Positions 35,326-48,195 of a stretch of DNA of 64,000 nt are shown piece by piece. This DNA is from Elysia crispata. Its lineage: Eukaryota; Mollusca; Gastropoda; Plakobranchidae. The stretch lies in NCBI GenBank assembly GCA_033675545.1, contig JAWDGP010006684.1, positions 1,321,501 through 1,385,500 on the forward strand, given 5' to 3'. Positions within the stretch are counted from its first letter, which is position 1, and the number at the start of each line of letters is the position of its first letter. The notes under the pieces are model-generated. The model saw only the letters and a list, made by a program, of their open reading frames with translations. It did not search any database and had not been told where the DNA came from. The position numbers and the translations under genes are program-made.

Positions 35326-35399
35326 ACTCTTTCTCTACTCTTTATCTCCGAGTCTCTCTCTTTCTCTTTCCATCTATCTCTCTGTCGCTCTATCTCTCG

Positions 35400-36658
35400 T
35401 GCGATGCCTTTTGCGCAGAGTGAAAACTTTTCCCTCGATTGCTGGCCTATCATATTTCTGACTTTCTTCAGGCACATTACTTATGGTTAACTTGTTTAAA
35501 ATCTTTTCCTTCCCAAAGAATCTTGAATTATAAAGAATTATAAGTATAATCATTTTACAACAATCAGATTCTTTATGAAGTTGTGTAAACTTAAAATGCT
35601 GAAATCGGCCAGTCTCTTTTATTGGCAAGAGTTATGTGCATTTAAATCACAGTGTTGAAGGTATAAACAAGACTTTAAAGGCTATAGTGGACTTGAAGAA
35701 GATAAAACAGAATCCTTCTCACTTTCCCTCAGCCTCTTTTGATGATTACAGGCTTCTTCTTCTATTTATTCTTTACCTTAGCCGATGCTCACTTTGGTGA
35801 TAGTTTACCTCTCATCCTTTCGAGCATCTTTTTTTTTCATTTGTTTGTGTTTATTTTTTTAACTGTTTTTTTTTATTTTTTTGATTTTCTTTTACAGTCG
35901 CGTATTTCCGATATGATTTCAACTAGTGGAATGGAATGCCTAAGGATTTTAAGCCTTCATCGTCTTTTATAAATCTTTTAAGCAAAGTGTATTCTTGTCA
36001 AGTACCACAACAAAAGATTGTTGATCAAATTCCTTCTGATTTTATGTCTTTCTAAGCAATTCAGCGCACAAAGCGAATGGGTGCGGCACTTTTTCACATT
36101 TTCGCGATTATCACCTATAGATGATTGTCCCGAATTAAATGTATAACAGAGTTTTTTTTTTTGTTTTGTTTTTTTTTTTTTTTGTGCTTCTTTTTTTTTT
36201 CTTAATGTGGGCACGTATGTGTCTGGAGAAGAGGGGTGGTGGGAGGCACTAGTGACCAGATAACTATGTTTGGTCAAAACATAGCTTGACCGGTCAGTGC
36301 TACCCGCAAAAAGGCGGTCAACGCTTTGTAGAGCAAGTTGTGCTCAATTAGGAGAGCTGAAACCTCTCGGCTGCCGTCTTACAAGTCATCGAGAACACAT
36401 CATTCTGAAATCTAAGTCAAGCATGCACAGTCACTGGTCTGCTGCGTCGCTATAAATGAAAATAATAGAAAGTAAGAAAAATTGATTGTGTTGGTTTCCT
36501 ATTTGATTCCGTCTTATTTTTCCTCCTTGAAAGCTCATTGTGCTATGCTGTGGAGAGTAATTTGCGAAATTCTACACACTGATTTAAAGGTGTTATGAGA
36601 AAGAAATTTATAAGAGGGGAAATTGCTTAATAATGGGGGAGAAGAATAAGAAGAAAAG

Positions 36659-36662
<4 letters not shown>
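35400..36662. other. Gene-free stretch
   Basis: AT-rich with T-rich homopolymers (35828-35885, 36152-36183). A short perfect hairpin, CTATGTTT facing AAACATAG, lies at about 36265-36285. Confidence 0.4.
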
Positions 36663-36750
<88 letters not shown>

Positions 36751-36760
36751 GACAGAGACA
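36663..36760. repeat. (GA)n followed by (GACA)n
   Basis: About 49 bp of GA repeats grading into GACA tetranucleotide repeats. Confidence 0.94.
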
Positions 36761-39533
36761 TAGAGAGAATGGGAGAAAGAAAAGGAGGCAGTGTTGGAAT
36801 AAATTATCAGAAAGGAGAGTGGTTTCTGATAAAGCAAACTTTTATTTAACTTAGCAAAGCATGATGTTGACTGCTTCGAGGCTTCCCTCATTACTTCATT
36901 CTAAACATGAAAAAGGCAGGAACGTAAAGGTAATTCCTTGTCGAGCATTTTAAGTTTCCTGCAAGTAATATTCCTTTTTCCCTCCCTTGATGAGTCAAGA
37001 ATGTCGCAGCTCTTAGCTTATTGAGATACAAATCAAGTATCTTCACTGGAGAATTTGCACATTTTGCAGTTTGTACTTGAACATCATTACGCACAATATG
37101 GATAACTTCTAGGGGCTTTCGTTTTATTTATGCCAATGCTTAGTATCATCAAGCTGTGAACGTTTTTGATTTTTGTCCAATCAAAGCTCATTTACTAGAG
37201 CTGTGAAGCATACTGTGAAAATATAATGCCGGGCAATGGTTGCAAAATGCATGCATGTTTTTTCATTGAAATGGATCAGAATCCTCTTCCTATCAGGCTT
37301 TGATGGTCTTTCGCTTCAAAATATCTGAAAGAACGCTTGCCTTTTGAGTGACTATTAATTTGTATTGTAGTTTCAACAGCATTCTCTGGTTTGTCTTTGA
37401 TTTAAGTGACCAATATCTTTTAGCCTCGACTGAAATGAAATAAATGTTCTTACCAAATTTCCGCAGGCGCGCATCCTATGACTGAGGCACCAGCGCTTAC
37501 ACGAATCTAGGTGGACGTGACATTTACTCCCTGGACTGTGACAATACACGAGTGGACAATGGGCATGGACAGCCGTGTGCCGTCCTCTGCACAGTGGCAC
37601 CTGCACCTCATCAGACAAAAGCATCGCGTGCTTTCCACTTTCACAATGGCTTCAACTCTTTCACCATGTTCTCACAAATGTGTGCACATATACACATTCG
37701 TACGAGGAAAAAAAATAGTCTATTCAGCTGACCACAACCCAGGGATGAATTATAAATCATAGGACATCCACTTTCTTTGGCAGAAAAAAATTGCATGGAA
37801 GAGAGCTGTAAGCTTAGATCGGGAGGGGAGGACGAGGGGTGTGTGCCCAGAACAATGACTAGATATAATTAAATACTGAACTTTTCACAGCACTTCTAGC
37901 ATTTCCTGTTTTATTTTCAGCTCCACGCGATACGCTCATTTAGACTGAGCACACCAGGCCCACTCCACTTACCAACCTTTGTCTTCAGAATAAGGGCCCC
38001 TTACTAACGGCAGATTCTTGTCTAGAATGTCTTGATTGTAGTGCCTCTTCCTATGTTTTCTATGCCCAACCCAGCTCGTGTCAAATTAATCTCACATGCC
38101 TTTTTTACACTATTATTCTCCTTTTTCTGATTTGGCCAGTACGCTGCATACTTCTTTGATTTGGCCAGTTCCCTGATGTCTCATCCTCAGTCATTTAATC
38201 TGCCCTGGTCTTATCTACTCTTTTTCCCTCTCCCACCTTTCATACCCCCATTTTTCCAGCGTATGTTATATGCATGTACTTTTATCTCATTCATCGTCTA
38301 CTAGTTGAGTGGACAACGACCCCCCCCTTGCTGGCTATGTTGTTTTAGTAAAATATATTGTCTCCTGACGTATGTTTTGTTTGGTCCGGCACGCGGACAA
38401 TCCCAGGCTTTTTTATTGTTGGCGTCCCGTCAAAAGTCGACACTAGTTCAGGAACTAGATCCTTACTGGTGCCTCAAGAAGCCCTTGTTACTGTTCCATG
38501 CATCGTTATAGCTATAATTAGTTTAAGTCAGAACAGAGGATGACCCGGCCATGTGAAATTTTGCATTTTTTTGTAGTCCAAACCTCTGCACTTACCGGTT
38601 ATTTTTCCCTCCTCGCTGTATAGTGGTCAGGTCAGTGGTTAATTGTCATCTTTGGGGTGCTAGGCCTAGTCTTTCGGCGCACTGAAGGGGAGACAGCGCA
38701 GCAAGTTGTCTCTGAACTATTGGGGTAGATCCTGGCATTGTCCTTCATTGAATTCTCATCTCTCGTCTTCGCTATTGATACAGAGATTTGGGGTCAGCGG
38801 AGAGGACACGATATAAGAAGGGTCGCCTTACAGGTCCGTGGTGATAAAGCCACATAAGAAAGGGACAAGAAATCCGGGATGAACATGAAGAAATGAATGG
38901 TTTCCTGACAAAACACATTAAAAGCTATTTTTAAAAAAAGCAGAGAATAGGGCGAAAACTTTCCTTACATGAACTTTGTCATTCCTTAAAGAGCATAGTA
39001 TAAACAGTATGGCTATGACTAGTACAAAAAAGAACCTTCTATAAAGATAAATAAGTGAGCCGTTTTCAGTTCAACAGAAATTTTCGAGGCCAAAAACAAA
39101 ACAAACCGGATAATTAAAATGCTTTTTGTCATGGAGTCGTCCAATGTACTATGATGGAAGCAGTTCTACTAGTGAAGGAAATGTAAAATAAAAAAAATGT
39201 ATTAATAAAAACACAGATGCTTCAGAAAAATTACATTATCTCATTTAAAAAAGGATTTCCTGAGGGCAAGAGATATTGAGCAAAAAGATAAACCTCGTTA
39301 GGTGTGGCATACTTTTACGATCAGAACTTTAATGAATAAAGTTCTACTACAGTGACATTTTTTAAAATGCGGTTTAAACTGAAAGAGATTTAGATTTAGA
39401 AAAGATAAGCTTTTATCTCTGAGGTAGTTTCTTCGCTCTTTTTTCCCATATTTTCTTTCTATAGTAAGTGTCTCCTTTTATTTAAGTACGTCCTTTTCAC
39501 CTGCTCTTTCTTTTTTCATTCCACCAGTACCAT
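36761..39533. other. Gene-free region with a GC-richer patch
   Basis: 37465-37640 is GC-richer and open on the plus strand from 37511, with a preceding AG (TCTAG) but no family match. 38640-38870 is also mildly GC-rich. No exon can be defined reliably. Confidence 0.4.
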
Positions 39534-39732
39534 CTTCTTCTTCTTTTTTTGTTCTTGTTCTTGTTCTTGTTCTTGTTCTTCTTCTTCTTCTTGTTCTTCT
39601 TCTTGTTCTTGTTCTTGTTCTTGTTCTTCTTCTTCTTCTTCTTCTTCTTCTTCTTCTTCTTCTTCTTCTTCTTCTTCTTCTTCTTCTTCTTCTTCTTCTT
39701 CTTCTTCTTCTTCTTCTTTATCCTGGTATTAC

Positions 39733-39812
<80 letters not shown>

Positions 39813-39840
39813 TATTATTATTATTATTACTATTATTATT
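39534..39840 (+). repeat. (TTC/TTG)n followed by (ATT)n
   Basis: TTC repeats mixed with TTCTTG hexamers up to 39718, then ATT repeats from about 39731 to 39840 with two interruptions. Confidence 0.95.
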
Positions 39841-40449
39841 TCTCCTTTTTTTATCTTCCTCTGCTCTTTATCTTTTTTTCTGTAAATTTTCTTTCAACAT
39901 TGAGCAGCGGAATATAATTATATCCATACTTAAAAAATCGGCGAAACTGTGAAAGCTCTCCACAAAGGTCTGCACACACTACCAATTATCTTAGACGCTG
40001 CAGCCGCTGCAATTCAGTCGAGATTAATTTGAGATGCTTCGACCAGATAATAAGTCACTGGACATCACTCACCTGGTCTTCAGATGGACCTGGTTAGTGA
40101 TAAAAATTTACTGCCTCTGAGAATTATGGACAGCCAAGCATAAAAGCGGGCAAGGATCTATAGAGACAAGAAACTGACCAGAAGCGAGGGATAGGCTTAC
40201 ATGGATAGGACACCTAGTGATTTTTATAACATTTTCCACAGGGATTTTTTTATTCATTCTACGCATTACCTTCTTTCCATATCACGCCTCTTAAGAAAAG
40301 GATGTTTTGCCCTCAAGTGCTCTTGCTTTCTTTTTATTCAAGCTCTTATAAGTTCTGTTTTAATTATGAATTATTTGCTGTTTCTCTGTTTCTCTCTCCT
40401 ACCCATTCCACTCTTTTTCTTTTCATCAATTTATCCTTTTTCTATCCCT

Positions 40450-40453
<4 letters not shown>
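39841..40453. other. Gene-free stretch
   Basis: Unique AT-rich DNA without a supported gene. Confidence 0.4.

Positions 40454-40518
<65 letters not shown>
40454..40518. repeat. (CT)n microsatellite
   Basis: Perfect CT run of about 65 bp. Confidence 0.96.
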
Positions 40519-40523
<5 letters not shown>

Positions 40524-41740
40524 TTTTCTATAACTCACTGTTTGTTTTCTCATCTCTTTTTATTCTTCTCCTCCTATATTCCGCAAATTTCTCTATTTCT
40601 GTAGGTCTTTAACAACTATATTTGAGTACATTTTTTTTAAATTCATGTCATTGATACTTTACTGAAAAAGAAGAAACTAACGCTCATTTCGATTCAATTT
40701 GACTCATCACTTTCTTTCTATGAAATGCCATCACAAAGTGACAGAGCTTCTTTCTTAGAACAGGTATTTTTAAGCTCTCAATGTCTTTACTTTCTTATTC
40801 ACTGCCTTTCGCTCATCAAATGAAAGGAAGTAACTTAAGACCAACGTCTAATGTTACTATTTCAAACACCATTACTCCAGTTGAACTCATCACCTCTGTA
40901 TCTGAGTAACCGCCCCTTTCCTACCGGTAAATCTCCTCTTTTCAAAAACAAAAAAGAAGGTATACTTCTCCGCATGTGCGCTTTGTTTGAGGAAGGGGCT
41001 GAACCCTGGGTGACCCGACCAAGTCGCCAGTGGTCTGCGCACTGGACAGCTCTGCCTTTAATGGAAGAGAGAACGCTGATTGAGTGATAGATCAACAATC
41101 ACTTAACCAATGGTTTTACTTCTCAAATGTTTTTACATAAACTTTCGTCCTTGTCAACTTAACAGATTACAATCTTTTATCTGAATGAACAAAAAAAAGC
41201 TTTTCGGGGATAACAGATTGAAGTAATTGAAATGACTAAATCCGTAAGTTCGTTGAACCAAGCAGTCTTACATCCTCCCTTTTAATAAGTTAATAATGGA
41301 TTTTAAATATTGATATACTTCATACACTTCAGTGTCCGAGTTTTCTTTTCTTTATCAAACATATTCTATAAGCAATAATGTTATTTCACCGAATTCGGAT
41401 CGCGTAAAATTTATTTATTTTATAAAAGACAACCCATGAGACTTCTGAGACTTATTTTGACTTTCGTTTTTTCTCGTTCGATGCTTATCCACTTAGATCG
41501 TTTGATACAATAGAGCTATCTTTTATCTTTAATTGGCCGTTTGAATTGTTACCCCGCACAGCATTATCTTTTACGTGATTGAAAACTTGTTGTACATTTA
41601 GGTTTAAGCCTTAACAAAACTTTCAAAACAAAGCTATTAAGGGAAAACAAGTGATCTCGATATGTGAGCCTGATTCTCAAGCATTTTTGAATATGATAAA
41701 ATTCATCAGGTGTCATTCCCCCATTCAGGCGACGAGCAGT

Positions 41741-41744
<4 letters not shown>
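40519..41744. other. Gene-free stretch
   Basis: 40960-41080 is GC-richer and open in both directions for about 78 codons, without a domain. The remainder is AT-rich. Confidence 0.4.

Positions 41745-41808
<64 letters not shown>
41745..41808. repeat. (TA)n microsatellite
   Basis: Perfect AT/TA run of about 64 bp. Confidence 0.96.
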
Positions 41809-41811
<3 letters not shown>

Positions 41812-43695
41812 TGGAGGGGGACCAATCTTTGGAAATTTTCCAATTAAAGATGGCATGTACATCTTTATATTATTTATTATGAGTAAATTTTTTTGGAATA
41901 TCTTTATTAAACCTCTGCGGAAATTAAAACAGTCCAGAAAACACGCACGGTTCTGAAGTAGCATACTATGATTCTTATAAATTGGACCCTTTTTTCGTAA
42001 AAAGACGTGTTTATGAACTCTGTGAATGAAATCGAAATATTCAAAAGTAGGTTTATCATTTCAAGGCACTCTCGGGATCTTTAAACTTTCCTAAAAGTCA
42101 GGAGTGTTGTGCCCTCTCAATTATAATCACGAATGACGAAAATTAGAAGATGTAAGCTTTAGTGTTTGTAAGATATTTACTTAGTGATAGAATAAAACTT
42201 ACGCTTAGTCGACGAGAAACTCAGTCGTCGCAGGCATTAGACTTTTTTGTCGAGGAGGGTCTTTAAATTTAAGATAATTATGTCTTACTTGTGATTGTTT
42301 CACCAAAGACTGTGTTATTCTAGCACGAAAGTACAAATAAGCTGAATTTAAAACAAAAAATTATAAATAATGTTTGATAGTAAACCACCTAATGCTTATC
42401 TTTGTGAAGTCGCTCATTTTGACAAAACCATGAAATTCAAAGTTCAAATAAATTTGAGATTGGGGAAATTAAGAACTGCGTTCATATCATTGAAAAGTAA
42501 GATATTTTTTAACACCAACAGAGTTTCTTTTTTCATCTTGCGTTGAACGTAAGTTCTGATTACCACTTGATAATATTTCTTTCATACAAGGTATTGAGTT
42601 GTTTTGTGTGAGTGTATGTTTTACGCTTTACATCTTCTTCATGTCTTGAAGAATTTTTGATACGGCGTCAGCTTTCAGTCAAGCCAAGAACAATGCTGAG
42701 TAGATCGTGCAACATTAAAACGAATCTGTGACACCCGTATGGTCAAACTAACGCTCTGTGAGCTGCTTTATGAGTAGTGCATGCTTTCAAGGTCAAGTCT
42801 TTCCGGATTTTGTTTAAACAGAAATAAGAAAAAGTTCTCAAGGTCAATCTTACAAACAACGGTTGCCTTATGATTCATTGCATGTCGTAAGATACGCAAA
42901 ATGTTTTTCAGTGGGTGCTTGTACTCGTCGCTGGCAGGGCCACACCTTTTCAGCTCTACTGTGCCTCAATTTGTTTCGCAGAAAAAAATTCGACTCAAAT
43001 ATAATTATAGTGAACTGGCATAAACAGGCAACCGGTGAACCTAATTAGACTGAGAATAATGAACTACAATTTTTTTTCCTTATAAAGGAAAGTTTGTAGC
43101 GTTTTTGTTTTGTTCTTTGTTGTGGTTGTTTTGGTTTTTTTTGTGCTAGAGTTAAAGTATTTGACTAGGCAAAAAACGATCTCAGCTCATTGTGCATGCA
43201 TCACAATTTTCAAAGCAAACTGGCGGGAAAAAAGGACAACTGCCGTCTAAAACTAATGAGGTAATATGATGATGAATCAGGCTGTTCTGAAATAACTTTG
43301 AATGGATTTTGTTATACTATTATATCAAGTATGAATTTCAATTTGTGCGGTTTTTTTAATTTGTTTTGGCCTTTTTTTGTCATGCAAAGGAAAGAAAAAA
43401 AATTGGGGGGGGGGGGGGGGGATAACAATTCCGATTGCAAACAGATCGCTTATGTTAACTGTTATTAGCTTGTTAGAGCGAGGACATAATTTTCATACAA
43501 TCGTTGAAATAAATCAATTACAAATTCTCTACTGTTCAAAGAGCCATGAAAAAAGGTAATGTCTGTGGACATATGTACGTCAGATCTTTACCCGTCCTTT
43601 CTTTTTAAATAAAGAAAAACTCTAAAAAAAAAAAAAAAAAAAGACAGAAACTCTTTCAAGTCTATTGACCAAGAGGGTGTAGCTTTTATATCAAC
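41809..43695. other. Gene-free AT-rich region
   Basis: Includes an A-run passing into a G-run (43395-43421) and an A-run at 43625-43642 about 50 bp upstream of the candidate exon below. No other feature seen. Confidence 0.4.
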
Positions 43696-43719
43696 ATGAC
43701 AGGAGGGGTATCATCATGA
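43696..43719 (+). CDS. Putative 7-codon upstream ORF
   Basis: ATG ACA GGA GGG GTA TCA TCA TGA. The stop overlaps the first of the two start codons of the downstream candidate exon (ATGATG at 43716-43721), an arrangement seen in reinitiation-type uORFs. It depends entirely on that exon being real. Confidence 0.25.
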   Translation: MTGGVSS

Positions 43720-43819
43720 TGAGTTCGGCTGGTGTAGACATGGAGATGGAGAATGGCGAAGAATTGGACTCGTACGGAGTGAAGGGATCTGCCTGGATGG
43801 TCAGTCAGTTAGACAAGAG
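43716..43819 (+). CDS. Candidate first coding exon of an unidentified gene
   Basis: A GC-balanced patch in AT-rich DNA. Tandem ATGs open a 34-codon frame plus two bases, with ordinary amino-acid composition (MENGEELDSYGVKGSAW, then MVSQLDK), ending at donor GTAGGT at 43820 in phase 2. I do not recognise the protein. The acidic N-terminus followed by a mixed segment looks coding rather than random, but 34 codons are too few to be sure. The matching downstream exon was not identified; the 47.74-kb candidate needs an incoming phase of 1, so at least one further exon would have to lie between. Confidence 0.38.
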
Positions 43820-44023
43820 GTAGGTACACACAGACCACTGGGCGGCAGCGCACGTTTACAACGAGAAAAGCAAACAGTGGCCGGTGGTGCGAGTAAACAT
43901 GACCTCAGGCCAGTTTAGATCACACGGAGACTATAATAGGTCTCGGACTTTGAGACAACAGTTTCGAAATTGAAGATGGGCGATTATAATGATGTTAAAG
44001 ATGATGATGAGGATGATGACGAT

Positions 44024-44024
44024 G

Positions 44025-44112
<88 letters not shown>
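44024..44112 (+). repeat. (GAT)n/(ATT)n microsatellite
   Basis: Short GAT/GAC run from about 44000, then about 85 bp of ATT repeats. Confidence 0.95.
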
Positions 44113-44113
<1 letters not shown>

Positions 44114-44675
44114 AAGTTGGAGAACATAGGTATTCAAGTGTAGACCGCAATGCTGAGGAAGTGATTTGAGGAAGAATAAGAAAAGCCAAATAATGAAGAT
44201 AATGATGTTGATAATTTCAGTGGTGGCAGTGATAATCACCTTAACGGTAGTAGTGAGCAAAAGGATGATGATATTGTTTGCGTGTGTTATCAGCACCGTA
44301 GTAAATATAGCGACAGTTACAATGATAGTGGTGGTGGCAAAGACAAAAAGGTAAAGAAGGGAAGAGCTGATGTTAGTGTTGAAAGAGGAGTAAACGATCT
44401 AGAAGAGTGAAAAAAAAGAAAGATTTGTTTGCGATATTTGCTTTGAATACAAAAAAGTATTGTTCCTCTAGAGACATTTGTAAGTTAGTAGGAATTTCAC
44501 AATGTGCTTAAACAAATGCTTTTAAGTTGAGTTTCAATCTTTGCAAAATACATTATTACAAACACAAGGATTTCAGCAGTAAAGAATTCACATAAAATGA
44601 ACTAATCGTTTTCTCTCTGGCTTTCTTCTGCCCTCTGCTGTGCCTTTCTCATTCTTTTTTTTCTTTTCTCTACCT
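44113..44675. other. Gene-free stretch
   Basis: GAT/GTG-rich degenerate sequence to 44400, then AT-rich; no gene. Confidence 0.4.
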
Positions 44676-44841
44676 TTCTTCTTCTTCTTCTTCTTCTTCT
44701 TCTTCTTCTTCTTCTTCTTCTTCTTCTTCTTCTTCTTCTTCTTCTTCTTCTTCTTCTTCTTCTTCTTCTTCTTCTTCTTCTTCTTCTTCTTCTTCTTCTT
44801 CTTCTTCTTCTTCTTCTTCTTCTTCTTCTTCTTCTTCTTCT

Positions 44842-44899
<58 letters not shown>
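44676..44899 (+). repeat. (TTC)n followed by (TC)n, long pyrimidine tract
   Basis: About 57 TTC units (44676-44846) run without a break into about 27 TC units (to 44899), an uninterrupted polypyrimidine strand of some 220 nt. It is the longest homopyrimidine tract in the window and able in principle to form triplex DNA. Confidence 0.96.
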
Positions 44900-44902
<3 letters not shown>

Positions 44903-46685
44903 GAAAAGTACTGTTATTTTCAATATAGAATTGCGAATTTTTGTGGATTTAACATATCTTTAAATTTTGATAGTGTGGTGTTTGTAAGTAGCAAACAATT
45001 TTTTTTAATTTAAATTGTTTAGCACTGTGATTCGGATTAGTCTACTTGTAAACTGTTTCAATCTAGGCTTAAAGATTCTAGGTTGGAGTTTGTTCCTGCT
45101 TAAAAAATAGAGGACTTAGAGTTTGTGGCGGTTCAGAATCAAATTTGACTTTTATTATCAGGTACATTCTCATGTCAAAAGGGAAAGAAATCTGAAAAAA
45201 AAAAAATAAGTTCAGTTTTGAGCTAAGTTTAAACTAAATGAAAGAGGAACCTAAAAAGATGAAAATTACTGGGTTGTGCAATTCAACTCTGAACAAAAAA
45301 TTTCAGAAAAGGCGCAAAGTGAATTCAAAATATTTTTACAAAAGAATATTTATCAGGCACGTCTTAGTATAATGCTTTTATGTTGTTAACCGTTTTTGAC
45401 CTGTAACTAGATGCCATGGTAGCATATCTCTTGGTGAAGAGCAATGAGAATTTATACAAATGCAGGTGTGTTTGATTGTTCTATTGACGTGTATTTTGAT
45501 TAATTTATGTATTTTAAAAGCACTTGGGCATACATGATTCAAATCACAAATTCATAGAAAATAGAAATGACTATTTCTTGCCTTTTCTCTGTTGAAATAA
45601 AAGTTAAAAAAAAACTTACGTCCGCCATGATCTTAGTCTGACATCCGCTTAACCTGAATTTTTTTTTTTTTAATCAGAAGTTTGGGATAAAGTTTTCAAT
45701 ATTTCAAATCACATCATGACTCACTCTCACCCTCAATCTGCTGTGCTGTCAAGGATCCGCTTTTCACCTTGCTTGGTCCTTTCTTACACCTGTACTGGTG
45801 CAGCTGGAGATTTCCACGACGGTTCAATTTATCCTTGCTAATTTTGTTTTGTTATTTTCTTTTGTATTAGCGATCAGAAGAAAGATGTTAATTTTTACAA
45901 CACCTGCATTTTCAACACATTAATCACAATCACATAGTTTTTGCCTCCGTTATTCTCCTATTCTTCTGCTCACACTCTCCGCATTTTACTGTACAGTTCG
46001 TCTCGACTCTCACCTTTTGTCTCCCCAAGGTAGATCTTTTGTTTACCCATAGCGTCTTGACGTCCCCTGGGGGGATGCGAAAATTGTGAGGTGAAAACGA
46101 GCGCCTGCTTATACCCTGCAGCTGCTCCTCTAACGTTTGAACTGACGAAATGAGTAAAAAAAAACAAAAAAAAAACGAAAAAACTTGGTATCAGTTCAAG
46201 AAGGAGACCAGCGAAGATGAACTTCTTCCATCGGACAAGACGAAGGGAGGGTCATCAGTTCCTCGATGGGTGGAAAGACTGGAAACGGAGCACACGAAGA
46301 GACTTTCATAAGCAAAGGGAGGGTCAGCATGAGGCACACTCTTTTTGTTTATATTTAGATACCAGGCTAGTGTATTCTTCACCTTAGTCGGAATAAGTTT
46401 CCCCTTCATTCTCCAGACTGCCAATATCGCCCTTTAAAAGACCATGTACGAGCTTTGACCTAGGGTCAGTCAAAGGTGAAGGGTATGTGGTGCAGTAAGA
46501 AAAGGCGGGGGGAAAAGAAGGGAACTGCAAGATCAGATTAAAGGAATGAGAAATCACGAGAAGTACTTTTTTTTTTAATCAGGAACAGCAATAAGTTTGT
46601 TAATGCAGAAAATCTGAGAAACTGCACCTTAGTGGAGATATGGCTAGCAACGACGAGTAAGAAAATAACAGCAGCAACAACAACA
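44900..46685. other. Mostly gene-free; a weak exon candidate near 46195
   Basis: Around 46195-46340 composition rises and two plus frames are open. One reads FKKETSEDELLPSDKTKGG and stops with TAA at 46309; the other continues to 46375. The preceding TATCAG lacks a pyrimidine tract, so an exon start here is doubtful. The minus strand (46191-46424) is open too. Confidence 0.2.
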
Positions 46686-46724
46686 ACAATGATGATGAGG
46701 ATAATGATGATGATGATGATGATG

Positions 46725-46806
<82 letters not shown>
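46686..46806. repeat. (GAT)n-(AAT)n microsatellite preceded by CAA repeats
   Basis: CAA/CAG-type repeats from about 46668, GAT repeats, then about 80 bp of AAT repeats. Confidence 0.95.
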
Positions 46807-46808
<2 letters not shown>

Positions 46809-47740
46809 GGAAAGGACGATGGAGATAATAATATTTAATATGGATGATAAAAAAATATTTACAAACATTATTGAAAAAAGTTGCGAAAACATTACAAAAA
46901 AAAAAAAAAAAAATACATAATGTGTCGGAAAAAGCATTTTACGTCTGTCTTAAATTCATATGTGGTTGGCAGAAACAATTTTAAAATTGGTTAATTTGCA
47001 ATGAGTTGGTTGTTCGGTAATACATTTAGACGTGCGTAGACACTTTCATTTTCGTTCCTTAGTACTGATTATGACTCATCTATTTTTCTTCCTTTTTTAT
47101 TTCATTAATTGGACAAAGTGCAATAACAAACATAAAACAGTTTTTATACGTAGGTAGCTAAAAATAAAATATGGGAACGAGACTGTGCGAAGGGAATCAG
47201 TTGGATCAGATAATTTTGAATACAAGATGCTTATCAGTTACACCGTGTTAAACGCATATGATTTAAGTTCTCAAACGGAAAAAAAAATAATTTTAAATCG
47301 AATTTAGAATTTTGTATCCTTTAATATTTCCAAGCTACCAGTTCGTTAAAGTAAAATCTATTCAAAATAAGTTCGTAATACTATGAGCACTCTCTAAATG
47401 TTCATTTGTTCAGGACAAATAAGTAAAAAGTATACCTAAGATTCACGTGACAAAGGTTATTAACGGTTATGAGAAATGATGTTTTGATTTCTCTTTTGGT
47501 GCCCCCGGTGCTCCTATCCTGCTCTTCAAGTCTGGAAAGAGCAGGTGAAATCAAAGAAAGTGACCCAAGCCAACCTTTCTTTTTTTCCCCTCTTTCCTGG
47601 CCTCTTGTGAACTTGCGTGAACTTTGCAGAAGAGGCGATATCCAAGAAGATCAGAAGTCCAGCATTTTACCAAGTTATTGTGTTTCGCGGGCATTATATT
47701 TCCTAGACTGCTGAAGTTAACAAAATAAACCTCTTCGCAG
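46807..47740. other. Gene-free stretch
   Basis: AT-rich to 47460. Between 47469 and 47714 an 81-codon plus frame is open, Ser/Leu/Pro-rich, without a motif. Confidence 0.4.
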
Positions 47741-47847
47741 GAAAGATTCAAGAAGAATTTAGTGCCATCGCGGTGCTGAAAGGAGACAGTGTGCAAGTTC
47801 TAAAGACATTGGAGAGGGAATCGCCGGACAATCGGGGGTTAAGGGTA
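47741..47847 (+). CDS. Candidate internal exon with faint SH3-like reading
   Basis: Acceptor CCTCTTCGCAG and possible donor GTAAGA (47848) bound 107 nt: two bases completing a codon and 35 codons in phase 0. The peptide contains EEFSAIAV and LKGDSVQVLKTLE, resembling the core of an SH3 domain (aromatic start, KGD turn, V-x-VL strand), but without the Trp pair and Pro/Tyr end that would confirm it; those would lie in the next exon. Unspliced, the frame ends nine codons later at TGA. If real it belongs to a plus-strand gene with large introns. Assignment is tentative. Confidence 0.3.
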
Positions 47848-48119
47848 GTAAGAAATGGACAGGCGGGGTGAGCGGCCGGTTAGTCAGAGAGGCCGACGGC
47901 AATATGTTTTAATTAATGTTATTGTAAGGTGTAAAGCGGTCCATAGGTATGCTGCTGACGAGAGGAGGGGCTATGTGTCGAATAACGCGTTGAGAGATAA
48001 AATGGTGAAGTGGATGAGTATTAGTATTAGTATACCCAAATGTCTGGAGCGGTAACCGTTCGGTGCACATGGTGTGCATATATGTAAGTAAGTGTATTTT
48101 ATGTGTGTGTGTGTGTGTG
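47848..48119. other. GC-mixed spacer
   Basis: Nothing recognisable; a short TATTAG repeat near 48017-48034 and a (GT)n run at about 48102-48118. Confidence 0.4.
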
Positions 48120-48195
48120 GTTTTTTTTTGTTTTGTTTTGTTTTTGTTTTTTTTGTTTTTTTTGTTTTTTTTTTTTGGGGGGGGGGGGGGGGGGG
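48120..48195 (+). repeat. T-run/G-run tract
   Basis: 57 bp of T with scattered G followed by a run of 19 G. Potential G-quadruplex on the plus strand. A second tract of the same order lies at 48499-48537. Confidence 0.9.

Noticed and set aside
37511..37762. GC-richer plus frame as an exon
   Set aside because: Frame starts with GTG after a weak AG, has no donor in a sensible place and encodes no recognisable segment.
46195..46322. Bridge exon linking the 43.7-kb and 47.74-kb candidates
   Set aside because: The phases can be made to fit (2 in, 1 out), but both splice sites are poor and the required frame is Arg-rich and less plausible than the neighbouring frame that ends in TAA.
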